Translations under genes and position numbers: made by a program | Part shown: positions 33,520 through 44,874 of the stretch, piece after piece | Layout of the letters: every line of letters starts with the position of its first letter | How positions within the stretch are numbered: the stretch's first letter is position 1 | Notes under the pieces: model-generated | The model's input: only the letters and a program-made list of their open reading frames with translations | What the model was told of the DNA's origin: nothing | Databases searched by the model: none | Assembly: GCF_010093535.1 (NCBI RefSeq) | Contig: NW_022985163.1 | Location: 2,060,872 to 2,124,871, forward strand | Source: Lindgomyces ingoldianus | Taxonomy: Eukaryota; Ascomycota; Dothideomycetes; Pleosporales; Lindgomycetaceae | Length of the DNA stretch: 64,000 nucleotides | Direction: 5' to 3'

Positions 33520-36500
33520 CCTTAGCTTAGACATGCTTCAAGCTGGTTCCCAATTGCGCAACCTTAGTATGCTTCTAGGGCTTCCATTCTTGCTTCAATC
33601 TCTTCCATATCCGCTTCCTAACTGACTATCCTCTCCCTGACGTCAACTAGCCGAATTTGCTAAAGAAAGCTTGGCCATTTGCTAGCTAGAAGCGCTTTAG
33701 TGAGTCTGTCCGCAAGCATCTTGCTAGAGGGGACATAGACAACCTTAATTGTTTGTCAAGAGACTTCCTGTTAGAGCTAGTAGTTATAGATGTTGACATG
33801 TTAGAGCTTTGTTTAAAGTTAAGATATCTCTTTGTTTACTAGTTAGATTATCTGCTTGTTGTTGCACTAGATTATAATAGTTAAATTAGGCAGCTTAACC
33901 TACAGTTTGTTAAAAAGCATTCTTATAAACATAGCTTCCTTAGTAACTTAGAATAGTGCAAGTAATTCTACTTCTGTTGTTAACATTATAACTATATCTT
34001 ATTTATTTACTTACTATGCAATTTATCTGCTAAATAGTTAAATAACATAGCTCTAAGAGCTCTTTTTATCTAGTGTATTATCTACAAATAACGCATTACT
34101 TGCTACTACAAGGTAGTCTTCTCCTCCTAATTAGAGTGCGTACGTCTGTGTTGCATGTAGGTACAGGATAACTTAATTAGCTGCATCCTAATAGTTAGAT
34201 GCGGGATTTGTGAGAAACTGTGTAAGGTGTGATGTAGCAAAGGCAATGTCTAGTCTTGTAGTAACTGCTGCAAAAAGCAGAGATCTAATCTTCTACTAAT
34301 ATTAATTTACTTTTAATAGAGTTGCAAAACTAGATTGCAGCATAAGTTTAATCCTACTTATAGGTGTAGCGTGCTGCAGGTTCTTTTTGTTAGCTAGCCT
34401 AGCTATCTTGTTAATATATAATGCCTATAACAGCTAAATTATTTGTTACTATTAATCTCTAATAATTTTAACTTCTAGGAACTATTATAAGTCCTTGCCT
34501 TCTATTAGGGTATACTTCTCTTGTAACTAGTCTACTACACGCTGTGCATCTACTTTAGAGCCTTTTCTATGCGCAATAATAAGGTTGTCTATGTAAAAAA
34601 AGACAAATACTCTAGCTTTAGTTATGTAGTAGAGTTTATATAGAACAGCTAAGAACCTAAGGCCTTTAAAAGTTGTTATAAAATAGTGTTACTAGAGTAA
34701 AAAAGAAATTTATAGGCTATATAGTGCCTTTTAAAGCTTTAGTATTATACCTAGTTTCTAATAGCCTCTTAGCATCTGCATGTAGATATTGTGGTTAATT
34801 ACTGCATGTATAAACATGTTAGTTATGTTATATTATTTAAGCTCTAGGTTAAAGTGTGCAGATATTGCTATTAGCATTTAAAATAAGCGTTCTGCTAGGG
34901 TGGCAGCGTAGGTATCTTGTGTAGTAATGTTTTTTTATTAATTACTGTAGACTACTAGTTACGCCTTGCATCTTTACAATCTATAGTGCTTATTAAGCTT
35001 ATAGGTGTACACCTACATATAATCTAGGATCTGCTGTCTAGCTGCCTTAATTAGCTTTGTCTAGACCTCTGTCTAGGATTTTATTGTCTAATAACTGTCT
35101 AGGTGTGTTCTTTCTGCTGCCTTAAACATCTTATGTAAAGGGTGCTTCTCTAGTTACTTTTAGGTTAATAGCAAAAGTAGCAGCTAGCTTTTATAAGGTG
35201 TCTTTCTTTTAAATAGTATTCTTATTAATGCTACTTTATTTAGTGTCTTACTGCTATACTTTCTTACACTTCTAGATCTTATACTAGCTATAAAGGCTGT
35301 AGCTTATAGTATAGTCTTTAACAACTCTATTTAGCTTAGCTTTAGTGCTGCTTTAGCTATTAACTGCATAAGCAATGCTGCAAGTGGCAGAGTGTTTAAA
35401 GAAGACAGATAGTTATCTCTAATCTTTCTTTCTTAATAGTAGTCTAGTAGGTCTACTTTATTAAAGTTTAATATATTATTTATAGTGTTGTTTTTATAAA
35501 ACAACTCTATCTCTAGCTAATAACTAGGTGTTAGAAGCTTAATTATTTTAATATATATAGTAATTTTTTTTACTATGTTATATATAAAGTTATTTATTAG
35601 GTCTTTAGGCTTACTGCTAAAAATTAAGTGTTTATTAAAAATAACATTATATATATAAATTACTTTTACTAGCAGTAGTATTTATATGTAGTAAATGTTT
35701 AATAATTAGTACCTAACTAAATATCTAATCTACGCCTTTAAGTCTAGCCTTTATAGCTTAGATTTATTCTAATGTGTGTTATTAGTTATTATAAATGCTT
35801 TATAGCTATAGGCTTTTAAATGTGTAAAGCTTAGCTTTTAAATTAATATAATAACTTTATTATTTAAAGCTGCTTATGTAAAGAAGATTTTATATAGTGT
35901 CTTCTAGTTATTAGCATAGTTTAGCGTCTAATTGTATAGGTATACGCTAGCTCTAGTAATATATAGCTATATGTTTTATAGTAGGTTAGCATCTAGTTAT
36001 ATAGCTTATAACTTTTTCTTATTTACACCCTTTAAGCATTTAGCTCCTCTGTTCTAGGCTTATGTATCTAGTGCTAAAGGCTTAATAGTTATTTTATGTA
36101 ATGCTAGCTAGCGTTTTACCTTTAGTTTTACTATTATAATCTTATTATTAGCTTTAATAACTTTTACACTAATATTATAATAGTTTTTTAGAAAGAAGAT
36201 AAAAATTATAAAAGCTTTAATAATTAATTTAGTAGGCCTATTATTTTTAAAGTAGAGGTCTTACTAAAGGCTAAAAAACTTGTTAGTAATTAGCATTTAA
36301 CTCTACTTTTTTATAATGCTTTATGCTTTATATGTATAGAAATTAATTAACAGTTTTTTGCTAGGTCTGCTGTTACTAATTTATAGTGTGTAGCTAATTT
36401 ATTATTATATCTTAGCTCTACTATATAAGTTATATTAGACTATTATAATTTCTTTAATTTACACCCCTTTAGCTTACTATATAAGGTGTTAAAGTGTAGC

Positions 36501-38186
36501 TAGTCTAGAGTGTCTAAGACGCTTATGCTATAGCTTTATAGATGCCTTTTATAAACTACATTTAGTTCTTATGTTAATTATGTGTGTATAATATAAGCCC
36601 TTTTATAGTAGATAGTACTCTAACACCTATTAGCTATAAATCTTTATAAGATCTCTAATTATTATTCTATCTAGGGCCTTTAAAGCAGTTAGCTCTGCTT
36701 GTGTGTCCTACTAGATTCCTTTCTATTATAGTAGGCAGAACAAGACTAGGTTGCACAGCAGGTCTAGGCACAGTGCAGCGTTATGTAGTACAAGACTGTA
36801 TGCTTAACTATGTGTTCTATGCTTACTTTTTAAGCTTAGTATAATTAATTTATAGCTTTAAATTTATACACAAGAGTTTTTAGACTAGATAAAGTCTTTT
36901 AGTGTTAGTAAATAATAGTTATAGATTTAATTAAAATTATTTATAATATAGCATGTTAAGCTTAAGTTAAAGATAAATAATTCTCTTAGTAGATATCTAT
37001 TCTAGTTTAAATTAACTATAGCTAGCAATGCAGCTGCCTTAACTCTTAATACTTTTTAGCTTTTAAGTTAGTCTTCTTATATCTCTAGCGTAGGTGTATG
37101 TAAACTCTTTAAAGTTAGTATTTTTAAATTATGTCTACGCTGCTCTTTTAGTAGGCCTTAAAAATCTAAGTTATGCTTATGCTTTAATGCTATAAGCTCT
37201 TTAACTCTCTTATTTAGCATCTACTAGTCTAGTGCTTTGTCTAGATAGACATAGAAGCAGTTCTTTAGCGCATAGATGTGTCTGCATGTAGGACATTTAG
37301 TGCCTCTTGTTTTAGCAGGTTTCTAGCTTAAAAATAACTTCCTGTTATCTTCTTAATAATGTTAATATTAAGGTCTACTCTATTTTCTTAACATTGCAAC
37401 TTCTGCACTACAGGCGTCCTTATTTATGCCCTAAGTAGTTTTTCTACTTTTAGTAAGATATAACAAGTTATTTATTATAAAAGCAGCTTTATGCTTTTTT
37501 ATATATATTAGATAATTTAATATTATATGTTTTTAAAAGCGCTTTATTATTTTTTTCTAATTTATGTCTAGTGTAAACTGTCTGCTTTCCTAAAAAGTTG
37601 TAGACTAATAAGGGGCGACTTTATTTATAGTAGTTAGAAAGTCCTTTGCTACAGCATTAAACTGCGTTGTTTCTGGAACATTTTGTGTCTCTGCTTCTGT
37701 GGCAGCGTAATTATACTCTGCTAGCTACAGGTTCTATATGCTTGCGTTTCTTAGCAGCTTTAAAGATGCATTATATTAGTTACGCGCGTGTTCTTGTTTA
37801 AATTAGTTGTTAACACCTACTGTAGCTTTAAAGTTTATAATTTACTATCTAAGTAGTTAATCTAGAGAACAGCATGTACGCTGCAGATGCAGGCTGACTG
37901 TTAACTAGATAAAGACAATAATCTGTTAGAGGCTTAATTACTCTCTTTTATAATTATGTCTGTCACTCTTATACTTGTTAGCCTTAATCTTGTAGTATTT
38001 AATAGCTTCTTTAAAGGCTCTAACACCGCTTGTTAATAGCTTGTTCAGGTGCGTAGGCGTTTTGACGTTAGAGGCTGGTGAAAACTCAGCTATTAGCGGC
38101 ATCTCTGGAGCTCTTGGTTTGGAGATTATTTGGATGGTCAACTTAGGATCCACTTGCGGCCAGATGCTGTGCGCTACACATCTCAA
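33520..38186 (-). pseudogene. Copia-1 gag-pol relic
   Basis: The minus-strand reading has stops. RNase H lies near 33.85-34.0 kb (STEVELLALF...EAMFIRML). The RT active-site box reads YIDN near 34.57-34.61 kb (family YVDD). Integrase lies somewhere in 35-37 kb, without clear motifs. A zinc-finger-like CPTCRH block is near 37.3 kb. A still-open gag N-terminus (MPLIAEFSP...) is at about 37938-38101. It is dead as a coding unit. Confidence 0.75.
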
Positions 38187-38611
38187 NNNNNNNNNNNNNN
38201 NNNNNNNNNNNNNNNNNNNNNNNNNNNNNNNNNNNNNNNNNNNNNNNNNNNNNNNNNNNNNNNNNNNNNNNNNNNNNNNNNNNNNNNNNNNNNNNNNNNN
38301 NNNNNNNNNNNNNNNNNNNNNNNNNNNNNNNNNNNNNNNNNNNNNNNNNNNNNNNNNNNNNNNNNNNNNNNNNNNNNNNNNNNNNNNNNNNNNNNNNNNN
38401 NNNNNNNNNNNNNNNNNNNNNNNNNNNNNNNNNNNNNNNNNNNNNNNNNNNNNNNNNNNNNNNNNNNNNNNNNNNNNNNNNNNNNNNNNNNNNNNNNNNN
38501 NNNNNNNNNNNNNNNNNNNNNNNNNNNNNNNNNNNNNNNNNNNNNNNNNNNNNNNNNNNNNNNNNNNNNNNNNNNNNNNNNNNNNNNNNNNNNNNNNNNN
38601 NNNNNNNNNNN
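38187..38611. other. Assembly gap (425 N)
   Basis: Runs of N. From the left LTR length the missing bases should be most of the Copia-1 right LTR (expected from about 38225) plus the primer-binding region. Open frames that cross the gap are artefacts. Confidence 0.95.
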
Positions 38612-38675
38612 GTACTATGTAGCAGCTTTCGTCAAGCGTTCCTCCTGTCTTGACAGTAGGTGCGCAAATCTGACA
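38612..38675 (-). repeat. Copia-1 right LTR, visible end
   Basis: The 64 bp match the end of the left LTR and finish with CTGACA, followed at once by the GGCCC target duplicate. Confidence 0.9.
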
Positions 38676-38680
38676 GGCCC

Positions 38681-40137
38681 AGATCAGCTGGGCTGCGCCC
38701 TGGGCACTTTTGCAGCTATTTAGTGTTGCATCCGCGGTTGCTGGAATTGAGAATGGGCTCCCCTGTTCCTTTAGGATCGATCGTTTATAATTTTTCCAGT
38801 TGATTCGTGTCAATTTCAGGTATAAAATATTACCAATAATTACTTCTATTCTTTTTCATTTTTCGCATGCTCTTTTGCAACACCATCGAGAAAGAATCAA
38901 TGCTACTTATCGGATTTTCCTACCGAGCGTCCCAATTAATTGGATTAATGACATCTCTAGGCATTGCCAATACCCTCGTTCTTCACCCGCACTCGTACTA
39001 TCTTATAAGAGTTCAAAAAATTAATACCCCATCCAATCTCCTAATTTCTGTCGCCATGCAGGGGGGGAGGCGAGCGATGGGAGAAATTATGTATTGTGAA
39101 CTTTGAATCTAAGAAGCTACATAATTTATATAGTATTGTAAATTAGACTAGCTTAAGGTGTGTCTTCCCTAGCTTTTCGTGCTAAAGATGCAACTTTTTA
39201 TGCGCTAGTATTGATCTCTGTCAGTATTCCCCGAGGTATGATTATGGTGGTGTATGTTCTCATGAGACAGTACCATTTCATGTTGAACGAAAAGCCAGAG
39301 TAGGATGACATTCCATTTATGTCCAGCATAGAATGTAGGCCAAACTATCAGTACATCATCTCGCCACAGAGCTAACGGAGTGCTTTGAGAGACCTTCCAA
39401 TATTGAAGACAAGGTCCGATTTATTTTCGGATCCTTGTCGGTCAAGAGTTGTCTCACACTGAACATGGTGCCATTTTCGTGTGTCCATCTTACTTTTCTT
39501 CAGAATATTTTCTGTTTCAGTGTAATACCCATGCAAACTGCGGGGAGACATAAGGCCAAGTTTCGTGTCGTGGTGTGGCGTGAAATAACGTGTGCTATCT
39601 GTTTACCACAAATACTCATGGTTTTTGCGAGAAGATCTTCACGACAATATTTTGAGGGAAGCCCACACCTTCCCAAAGTTAGAGACTCAACTAGTAAACC
39701 TTTTCTACTGCCACGTCACCCTCCCTCCTGACGTCGGATGTTCCAAAACGTGGGTACGTCATCGTCCGAACACCGGCGGTCCCCCGCAACACCAAAACCT
39801 TAATCCAACATCCACATCCTTTCATTTCACACCTATCCCAAGATCTGCCTATGATGTGAATCCACCCCATCTATTTCAAGGTTCAAATGCGATGGGAAAC
39901 ATATACGGGGTATATGCTTGCAGTTTCCGGATCTTGCAACGGCTGGGCAAGGTATTTGAAAACAAGCTTGAAACATACAACTCTTTAACTTCTAAAACCC
40001 CGAAAGGGGCTTTTTTAATAGATGAAACGATGACTCCGATCTCGTGATATGGTTAGCATTTCTAGAAGGTCGATGCGTCTTTCCCTTCACAACAAAATCT
40101 GTTCTTCCACGTAGGAAGTTGCAATTCCATTTACAGA
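38681..40137. other. Intergenic region upstream of the hydrolase gene
   Basis: Base composition is ordinary. Several short open frames overlap in different phases (39435-39731, 39592-40047) without recognisable domains or splice logic, so I do not call them. A small hairpin with a CCCC/GGGG stem, GAAA loop and trailing T run lies at 39994-40016. A small AT-rich patch is at 39110-39160. Confidence 0.5.
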
Positions 40138-41740
40138 ATGTTAGTGGGGCAATCCACAGCAGAGTACATCCTCATCAAAACTATCATCTACTTTTTCTCT
40201 TACCTTGGTCTACTATGTATTCTCTATTTCTACCTCGCCCTCTCCATCGGCGGTGTGCGAGTAATTGCACACCCCGTCTCCATATTCATCGAGAGCATTG
40301 GCGCAATTGAGATACTCTGGTATCTTGTCTGGTTTCTTCCCTACCGACGCTATCTTCATAAACAGCGTGCCGCGTTCCCTCCGCGCCTTTCGAGGTATGA
40401 GAGGCAGCGGTTATTTCGGAAATCCCTGGAGACAACCGCAGATATTGAATTATTTACCCGGAAATGGATGGGCGGCGCACATTTGGATGATATTAGGCGA
40501 GAAAATATCAAAGAATGGATGCTGTGGGCTCTTTTCAATCGCGAGGGCTCGCCTGCCGAGGACGATGAAGAGTTGGAGGCGTATTTGTTTGAGATTGAGG
40601 AGAAGTTGGGTTGGGCTGTTAAACCCGGCTGGGGACCGGCGAAGAGCTTGAGGCTGAATTTCGATCGGTTTGAGGTTACGCATCGGAGTTTGATATACTA
40701 TTTGGTTGGTTCTTATGACTCATAGATCGCGGAATTTTAGGGAGTTAACCACGCAGCAGTTCGTCGGATGCGTCGATTTCGCAACTACCATCATCCTAAT
40801 GATATCAGGATTCCGTTTCTACCGCCAACCACGCTCCGCATTCTTAAAATCGTTTCCGCTCCGTCCAATGACCCTACTGGCTCCCAAGCAGTCCGTCACT
40901 CCGAGCATCAGCTACTTCTTCCGCCAGCACAAGTCTACCAAACATCGCCCGGTCGTACTCGCGCATGGAGTTGGAATTGGTCTCGCGCCATATGTTCCCC
41001 TCCTCCTACAAATACCCAAGGATATTGGCGTTCTCGCAATTGAAATTATCCCGATATCATCCCGGATTACAACAGCCCTACCTCATGCAGCAGACCTGAT
41101 GCGCGAAATAGGCGACATCATCAGTCATCATAAACTGGACGACTTTGTTTTCGTAGGACATTCGTACGGCACTTTTTTGACAAGTCTGTTTCTCAAATCT
41201 TCATTGCTGGAGAGCAGAATGCACTCGATTATTTTGTTGGACCCCGTCGCAGTACTCCTCCATCTCCCAGACATGGCGTACAACTTCACGCGACGTAAGC
41301 CTGTTGAGGCGAATGAGCTCCAGCTGTGGTGGGCAGCACAGACAGAACCAGACATTGCTTTTACACTTGGACGGCGGTTTTGTTGGCGTGAACATATCGT
41401 ATGGCGAGAAGACCTGCTGTCGAGAACCACGACAGTCATCATGGGTGGGAGAGATACGTTGGTCAACGCGGACGCCATCGCCAGTTACATCACAAGAGGG
41501 GACTTGGCTTGGACATGGGAAGATCGAGAGGATTGGAGGAGGAGCCGGTATTCGTGGACCGGCCAAGGCTTGGAACTTGTGTGGTTGGAGGGATATGATC
41601 ATGGACAGAGCTTTTTAAGCCGTGTGTTCTTGCCTATGATCGTGAAGACGATAGAAAAACATGCTGTGTTGGAATCTCGGTTGGAGTCACCACTTCCACC
41701 GTTGCCGGAGCCAGACGCGAAGCTGGACACGACTGAATAA
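40138..41740 (+). CDS. Membrane-anchored alpha/beta hydrolase
   Basis: There are two exons: 40138-40704 and 40757-41740, with a 52-bp intron (GTTGGT...ACGCAG, TTAAC branch-like site). The product is about 516 aa. The N-terminal ~70 residues hold two hydrophobic segments, followed by a charged region. The C-terminal half is an alpha/beta hydrolase core. The oxyanion-side HGVG is at residue 259, the nucleophile elbow GHSYG has Ser about 325, the acid in GGRDT is Asp about 422, and the base in GYDHG is His about 471. These suggest an esterase- or lipase-like enzyme acting at a membrane; the substrate is unknown. The start was chosen as the first ATG of the open frame. The acceptor is a CAGCAG doublet, so a one-glutamine variant is possible. 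Confidence 0.85.
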
Positions 41741-42582
41741 AGAGCAGGTCGCAAGCCTTGCCGCGTCCTAATCCCAAAGCCAACCTTGGAGCGACCAGTA
41801 ATTCCCTGGATAGAGCCTAGAGTTCCTCAATATCCTTGGTAGTCGCTTTCCTTTGCGGCCAAATGCGATCGCCACCACTAAGCGACACCAGACGTTGAAC
41901 TTATGATATTTATATCACGCGGCCAGAGCACTTCTCGAGATGCTTGAATACCACAGTTAGCCGGCGAATGACGACCTTCGGTGAGGTTTTGTTCTTACTC
42001 CCTCCATCCAGAATTAAAACGGCCGGAAGCGCTAAAATGGGGGACAAGCAAGAACAGACGAAACCTTGGCTGTATACATAGAGAGATGTAAGAAGTAATG
42101 GGGGTTTCAAGGTAAGCCAAGACTAGGAGTAGGGACGTTAGTGGGTGGGGTTAATGGTTGTTCCAAAGCGAGAGATGAGTTTGCAAAAATGGAAGATGGC
42201 TACCCTGAGGCTCTGGAGTTGCAGGGTGAAAATTAAAGCCGAAATAACCGAGTATAGTGTAATGGGCTATGGGACGAGGGCCGCCGCCTTCAAGATTCGG
42301 CAAGAAGAGAAAGCAGAGAGGTCCGAGACCGCAGGTATCACCAGAGCGATCCTCTCCCACCCTGAAATACGTCCCCAAAGAGTGACAATCTCCTGAGGCT
42401 GGCTGCGCCGCATTTGCCGTAGAGACTGTATCTCTATTTAGGCAAGACCAGGTATCCATCCGCAAAATGTATAATTTCTGCCGTGACCCAAGAACTTGAG
42501 TGGATCGGACCTGGATTTACATCGAACATTGCGAATCGAGAATGTAAATTGAAACGATAAAAGGGCAGAAATTTGCTCAAAA
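41741..42582. other. Convergent intergenic region
   Basis: This lies between two genes that converge, so it should hold both 3' UTRs. Short open frames at 42145-42396 and 42151-42465 overlap antisense and show no domain. Nothing else is seen. Confidence 0.45.
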
Positions 42583-43476
42583 TTACCCCTTGCTAAAGCC
42601 TATTCCTAGCTTACAGCAATAGCACACTCCATTCCGATCTCTCCGCCCCGATCTAGCCTCAGAGGACCCACTCTTCCGCAACCTATTCGAGCCAAACTCT
42701 TTTTCTGGCCTCTTTCTAGGCTTTTCATCCAAGCTGTTCTTACCATCCTTCCACCCCAGCTTGCTCTCAATGTGCTTCCGGTACCATGTCACCTCCGGTG
42801 GCACGATCCAACAATGGAAGATCGAACCCTTTGAATGCGTGAGGCGGCACTTCAACTGCATTCGCTCAGTCGAAGCGTTGCACAACCGCCTCCACTCGTA
42901 CATATCAGCGGAATTAGTTGTCATCAACATTAGGGTTGGCGAGGTAGCGTCGCAATATACATCCAAGTAGCAGTTCCCAATCTCAAAGGCAGGACCGCAG
43001 AGAACGGGGATCGAGATCCGGATACCGTGCCCCGAAACCTGGAGCGTGAATTCCAGAGGCTTTCGAGAGAAGATTATGCCTCTCATACACGCGCGGACCT
43101 TGTGGAAATCGGACATCGCGTTGTAAGTCTCTGGTTCGAATAGTACTCGGACAGACGATGGTGTGGGCTCCACGTCCAGCGGGATGGTTCGGACTTCGTC
43201 CTGGGGAGCAAAGTGCACTTGGCGACGAGGAGTTGGAACTTGAGAAGGCAGGGGAGCTTGTTGCTGGCCACGCCGCGATGCCCTGCAGTTGTGTGGAAGT
43301 TTTGTTTTCTTATTTGCTGGCTCTTCCATTTCTCCCCGTTGCTCTTTCTCCTCTTTCTCTTCATCTCCCTTCTTTTCTCGTCGATTCTCAACCCCATTTT
43401 CGTAAGCAGGAAATCCTTTGCTGAAGGTGATAAAGCTATAGGAAGCGTGGCGAATTTCTGGTTGACTGGCATCCAT
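42583..43476 (-). CDS. Hypothetical protein with basic tail
   Basis: A single uninterrupted frame of 297 aa starts at the first ATG. I do not recognise the family. The N-terminal third is charged and low in complexity (EKKGDEEKEEKEQRG, then KKTK), probably disordered. Residues of about 100-220 look folded, with alternating hydrophobic positions and several Cys and Trp. The C-terminal ~60 residues are strongly basic with nuclear-localisation-like RKRPEK and GRRDR stretches, ending in a CYCCK motif. A nuclear location is inferred from composition only. It converges with the hydrolase gene. A further unpredicted intron near the C-terminus cannot be excluded. Confidence 0.65.
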   Translation of the reverse strand: MDASQPEIRHASYSFITFSKGFPAYENGVENRREKKGDEEKEEKEQRGEMEEPANKKTKLPHNCRASRRGQQQAPLPSQVPTPRRQVHFAPQDEVRTIPLDVEPTPSSVRVLFEPETYNAMSDFHKVRACMRGIIFSRKPLEFTLQVSGHGIRISIPVLCGPAFEIGNCYLDVYCDATSPTLMLMTTNSADMYEWRRLCNASTERMQLKCRLTHSKGSIFHCWIVPPEVTWYRKHIESKLGWKDGKNSLDEKPRKRPEKEFGSNRLRKSGSSEARSGRRDRNGVCYCCKLGIGFSKG

Positions 43477-44068
43477 TTCGTCTATGTTGAACGCCGGACG
43501 GGTTTGATATTAAGCCAGACAGGACTTAGGGGAGAGTTTATATATCTTTAGGGGGACCTTGAAACCAAACACCCTACGTGGATGCATACTAATAACCTGC
43601 ATCGCCACGCTGGGAGATAAATTGAACTCTCCTGAAATATATCACTGCTTTGATACGCCGGATGAGTGGGACAGTCACATCTTCCTGAAGAAGAGGCTTT
43701 CTGTGAAGATGGAAATGGCCATCGGCCAAATATAGGGGCTCTTGAAGCGGATGTAGTTGAGACCACAGTCTACGACGTTCATATATCACTTGGTGACAGA
43801 TTTCGGGGGTTTGACTTTGATGTGCTGCTCCGCCACCGTCGGTGACTTCCCCAACTTACAGGTTTGTTGGCCCAACTAATCACTGTAGATTAGTTCATTC
43901 ATCGTAAATACTTGCGAGAGGTGTCAGACAGGGTGACGAGTTGGTATATATCTCTACTAGGTGCCATTGCTAAAACTCGCGTGCGCCTTTCTACCACCAA
44001 ACCAGTATATTTACATACAAACCCCAGACGTTAACCAATAATTTTGAAGCCTCTAGCTGATACCCACT
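43477..44068. other. Intergenic region
   Basis: This is the promoter side of the basic protein gene and the 3' side of the membrane protein gene. Short overlapping frames on the minus strand (43548-43789) have no support. Confidence 0.4.
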
Positions 44069-44874
44069 TCATCCGTTCCCAACCGGTATCAACGCAGCAA
44101 CAAAGTAGAAGACGAAACTTGCAATGACCTCCATATCCCGACCACTAGGCACACCATCAAGATTATTAGCAGCGACCGCAAGGATCCAATCACAGGCCAT
44201 TCCACTCATCATAGTAATCCCCATCAGCAAACCGACCGTCCATTCCCCAAACTCCTCGGAAAGTTTTCCAGGGTTCTCTCGACCGATGAAGAAACGCATG
44301 CCGATTGTAAGAGTAGTAAATGTTACGATCGAGAGTGCGCAGACTATGAACGGGGTGAGAAGCGAAGTGTCTTAGCGGAGAGAATGGAAAGTGAGCCTGG
44401 CCTACCGATCTTCATTCTATAGTCTTCCCATCCTTCTCTGGCGATAGCTCCAAGACCCACGAGGCCTATGATGATGGTAGTTGGGTACATTAAGAGCGCA
44501 AACACGGCATTTGCATTGTCCTCGCCTTTACTCAATGCCCAATTCGCGAGCATACTGGCTCCATTAGTTGCGATCACAAACCCTGCTTTCCAGACGCTGA
44601 TCAGAATGAGAGGCCACGAGTCGCGACATCGAATGGCGTTGTAGATGGAAATACCGAGGCCGCCGAGGAGCCCCATGGAACCCATCGAGAAGTTCATCAA
44701 AGGATATTTAATCGTGTCACCTCTCCAAATCGATTCATCACAGATGAGGTAGAAGAGCATCCAATTGGCTAGAAGGTGCATGACGAAGCCGATAACGCCA
44801 AAGGGAAGTGCAAAACATTGCATTTGCTCATGCAGAGCCCCGAGAGGGCTGTGAGCGACTGCAGTAGTGTTCAT
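44069..44874 (-). CDS. Multi-pass membrane protein, unknown function
   Basis: Exons are 44406-44874 and 44069-44343, joined by a 62-bp intron (GTAGGC...TTCATAG) that removes a stop and keeps frame (codon ATC, then GTC split across the junction). The product is 247 aa. Six or so hydrophobic stretches are visible: FALPFGVIGFVMHLLANWML, an NFSMGSMGLLGGLGISIY segment, a PLILISVWKAGFVIA segment, a VFALLMYPTTIIIGLVGLG segment, and two or three more in exon 2. There is no signal peptide or catalytic motif. It resembles conserved fungal integral membrane proteins of unknown role. The gene is well separated from its neighbours and shows no RIP or frameshift damage. Confidence 0.78.

Larger units (their letters stand above)
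33064..38675 (-). mobile_element. Copia-1: Ty1/copia LTR retrotransposon (about 5.6 kb)
   Basis: The left LTR is 33064-33514. The right LTR ends at 38675 but is mostly hidden by N. The TSD GGCCC lies at 33059-33063 and 38676-38680. A polypurine-like AAGGGGGTGTG next to the left LTR on the minus strand, and gag-like sequence next to the right LTR, set the orientation as minus. RT precedes RNase H towards the 3' LTR, and a Cys/His cluster (CPTCRH...NCFY) lies near 37.25-37.33 kb, as in copia elements. The interior is RIP-degraded, but both visible LTR parts look nearly unmutated. Confidence 0.9.

Noticed and set aside
33164..33625. Same type of Cys/Gln-rich frames
   Set aside because: Minisatellite of the Copia-1 LTR, not genes.
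37938..38813. Long frames of 190-290 codons across the gap
   Set aside because: Most residues are unknown because of N; only the gag start at about 37938-38101 is real sequence, and it belongs to the decayed Copia-1.
39435..40047. Two overlapping frames upstream of the hydrolase as a gene
   Set aside because: No domain, no consistent splice joining them, and they overlap in different phases.
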